From CANKHA01 sp034668825 (GTDB taxonomy: Bacteria; Pseudomonadota; Alphaproteobacteria; Rhizobiales; Xanthobacteraceae), in the NCBI GenBank assembly GCA_034668825.1, contig JAXDOR010000071.1, forward strand, positions 1 to 6,708: DNA of 6,708 bases. Direction: 5' to 3'. Position numbers and translations under genes: made by a program. The number at the start of each line of letters is the position of its first letter. Within the stretch, counting starts at the first letter, position 1. Under the pieces are notes generated by a model that saw only the letters and a list, made by a program, of their open reading frames with translations, was not told the origin of the DNA and ran no database searches. Positions 6,291 through 6,708 of the stretch are shown here, one piece after another.

Positions 6291-6362
6291 ATGGTAAAGG
6301 CCAGGCTAACTTTCGCAATCGCCGTTCGACCGGCAGGAAGTCGCGATGCTGTCGGCGCTTGA
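6291..6362 (+). CDS. Possible 23-codon leader ORF overlapping the amidase start
   Basis: An ATG at 6291 follows a strong ribosome binding site (GGAGGA, 6281-6286, four-base spacer). The frame encodes MVKARLTFAIAVRPAG and a few more residues, and stops with TGA at 6360-6362, 17 bases inside the amidase gene and in another frame. It could be a translated leader that couples to amidase translation. It could also be chance, or the sign of a sequencing error around the true amidase start. The peptide resembles nothing I know, and its N-terminus does not look like an amidase N-terminus. Confidence 0.25.
   Translation: MVKARLTFAIAVRPAGSRDAVGA
6335..6340 (+). promoter_or_regulatory. Ribosome binding site of the amidase
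   Basis: AGGAAG lies five bases before the ATG at 6346. An in-frame TAA at 6307-6309 excludes a start further upstream in this frame, and no other usual start codon lies between. Confidence 0.65.
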
Positions 6363-6708
6363 ACTTGCGAGCCAGATCGAAGCCGGCACACTTAAGCCCG
6401 CGGCAGTAATCGATCTCTGCGCCGAGGCAATTGAGGCGCGTGAAAACGAGATCGGCGCCTTCGTGGCGCTCGACATCGAGGCAGCCCGCCGCCGCGCCGA
6501 AGCCCCTGCCCTTGCCGCAGCTCCGCTGCGCGGCCTTCCTATCGGCGTTAAGGATATTTTCAACACCGCCGATTTTCCGACCGAATACGGCTCGCCGATT
6601 TATGCCGGTCATCGCCCGGTGGCGGATAGCGCGGTGGTGTCGCTGCTACGTCGCGCCGGCGGCGTTGTCCTCGGCAAGACCGTGACGACGGAATTTGCGT
6701 ATATGCAG
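6346..6708 (+). CDS. Amidase-signature family enzyme, N-terminal part (3' end outside window)
   Basis: The frame runs from the ATG at 6346 through 121 codons to the right edge without a stop. It starts with the usual family opening (LSALELASQIEAGTLKPAAV), followed by RGLPIGVKDIF, where Lys69 is the catalytic lysine of the Ser-cisSer-Lys triad, then YGSPIY, DSAVVSLLRRAGGVVLGKT (94-112) and TEFAYMQ at the edge. The two catalytic serines and the Gly/Ser-rich signature lie beyond the window. Family members hydrolyse amides to acid and ammonia, and GatA is a relative. The motifs up to residue 121 do not separate an amide-catabolising enzyme from GatA, but the lack of a visible gatC upstream on the same strand favours a stand-alone amidase. 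The start region is close to typical family length. It is divergent from the extensin-like gene, and the gap between them must hold both promoters. Confidence 0.9.
   Translation, partial: MLSALELASQIEAGTLKPAAVIDLCAEAIEARENEIGAFVALDIEAARRRAEAPALAAAPLRGLPIGVKDIFNTADFPTEYGSPIYAGHRPVADSAVVSLLRRAGGVVLGKTVTTEFAYMQ

Noticed and set aside
6289..6612. 107-codon minus-strand frame over the amidase
   Set aside because: The plus strand encodes a clear amidase with the GVKD lysine motif across the same bases.

Overview
The window most likely comes from the chromosome of an alphaproteobacterium, probably Hyphomicrobiales and possibly close to Bradyrhizobium. This is inferred from the high-GC coding regions and from the gene set: a glycine-rich Tim44-like protein, an extensin-like lipoprotein and a PleD-like diguanylate cyclase. 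No rRNA, tRNA, CRISPR array or transposase was recognised. Six genes can be supported. One is cut by each edge of the window, and four complete genes on the minus strand lie between them.

Layout: (1) 2-1339, plus strand, is the C-terminal part of a 5-oxoprolinase/hydantoinase B protein. (2) 1340-2790 is more AT-rich than its surroundings. It holds an unrecognised lipoprotein gene on the minus strand (1423-2349) and a 441-base gene-free stretch with three short palindromes. (3) 2791-3759, minus strand, is a membrane-anchored Tim44-domain protein. Two inverted repeats sharing the core GTCAGAC lie just upstream of it. (4) 3869-4879, minus strand, is a receiver-GGDEF diguanylate cyclase whose receiver has lost its phospho-acceptor aspartate. 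(5) 5028-6197, minus strand, is a proline-rich extensin-like lipoprotein with a LAS-type zinc-peptidase motif set. (6) From 6346 to the right edge, plus strand, is the N-terminal part of an amidase-signature enzyme. It is preceded by a 23-codon open frame with a strong ribosome binding site.

The two edge genes are enzymes acting on amide or lactam bonds and could serve nitrogen-compound catabolism, but about 5 kb of opposite-strand genes separates them, so they are not one operon. The four central genes share a strand but have gaps of 109 to 441 bases, so they are probably not one tight operon either. Three of the four encode exported or membrane proteins and the fourth makes a second messenger, so the centre is loosely a cell-envelope and signalling segment. 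No clear undescribed multi-gene system is visible. The most notable items are the degenerate receiver on an apparently active cyclase lacking the inhibitory site, the orphan AT-rich lipoprotein, the paired operator-like repeats, and the short frame overlapping the amidase start.
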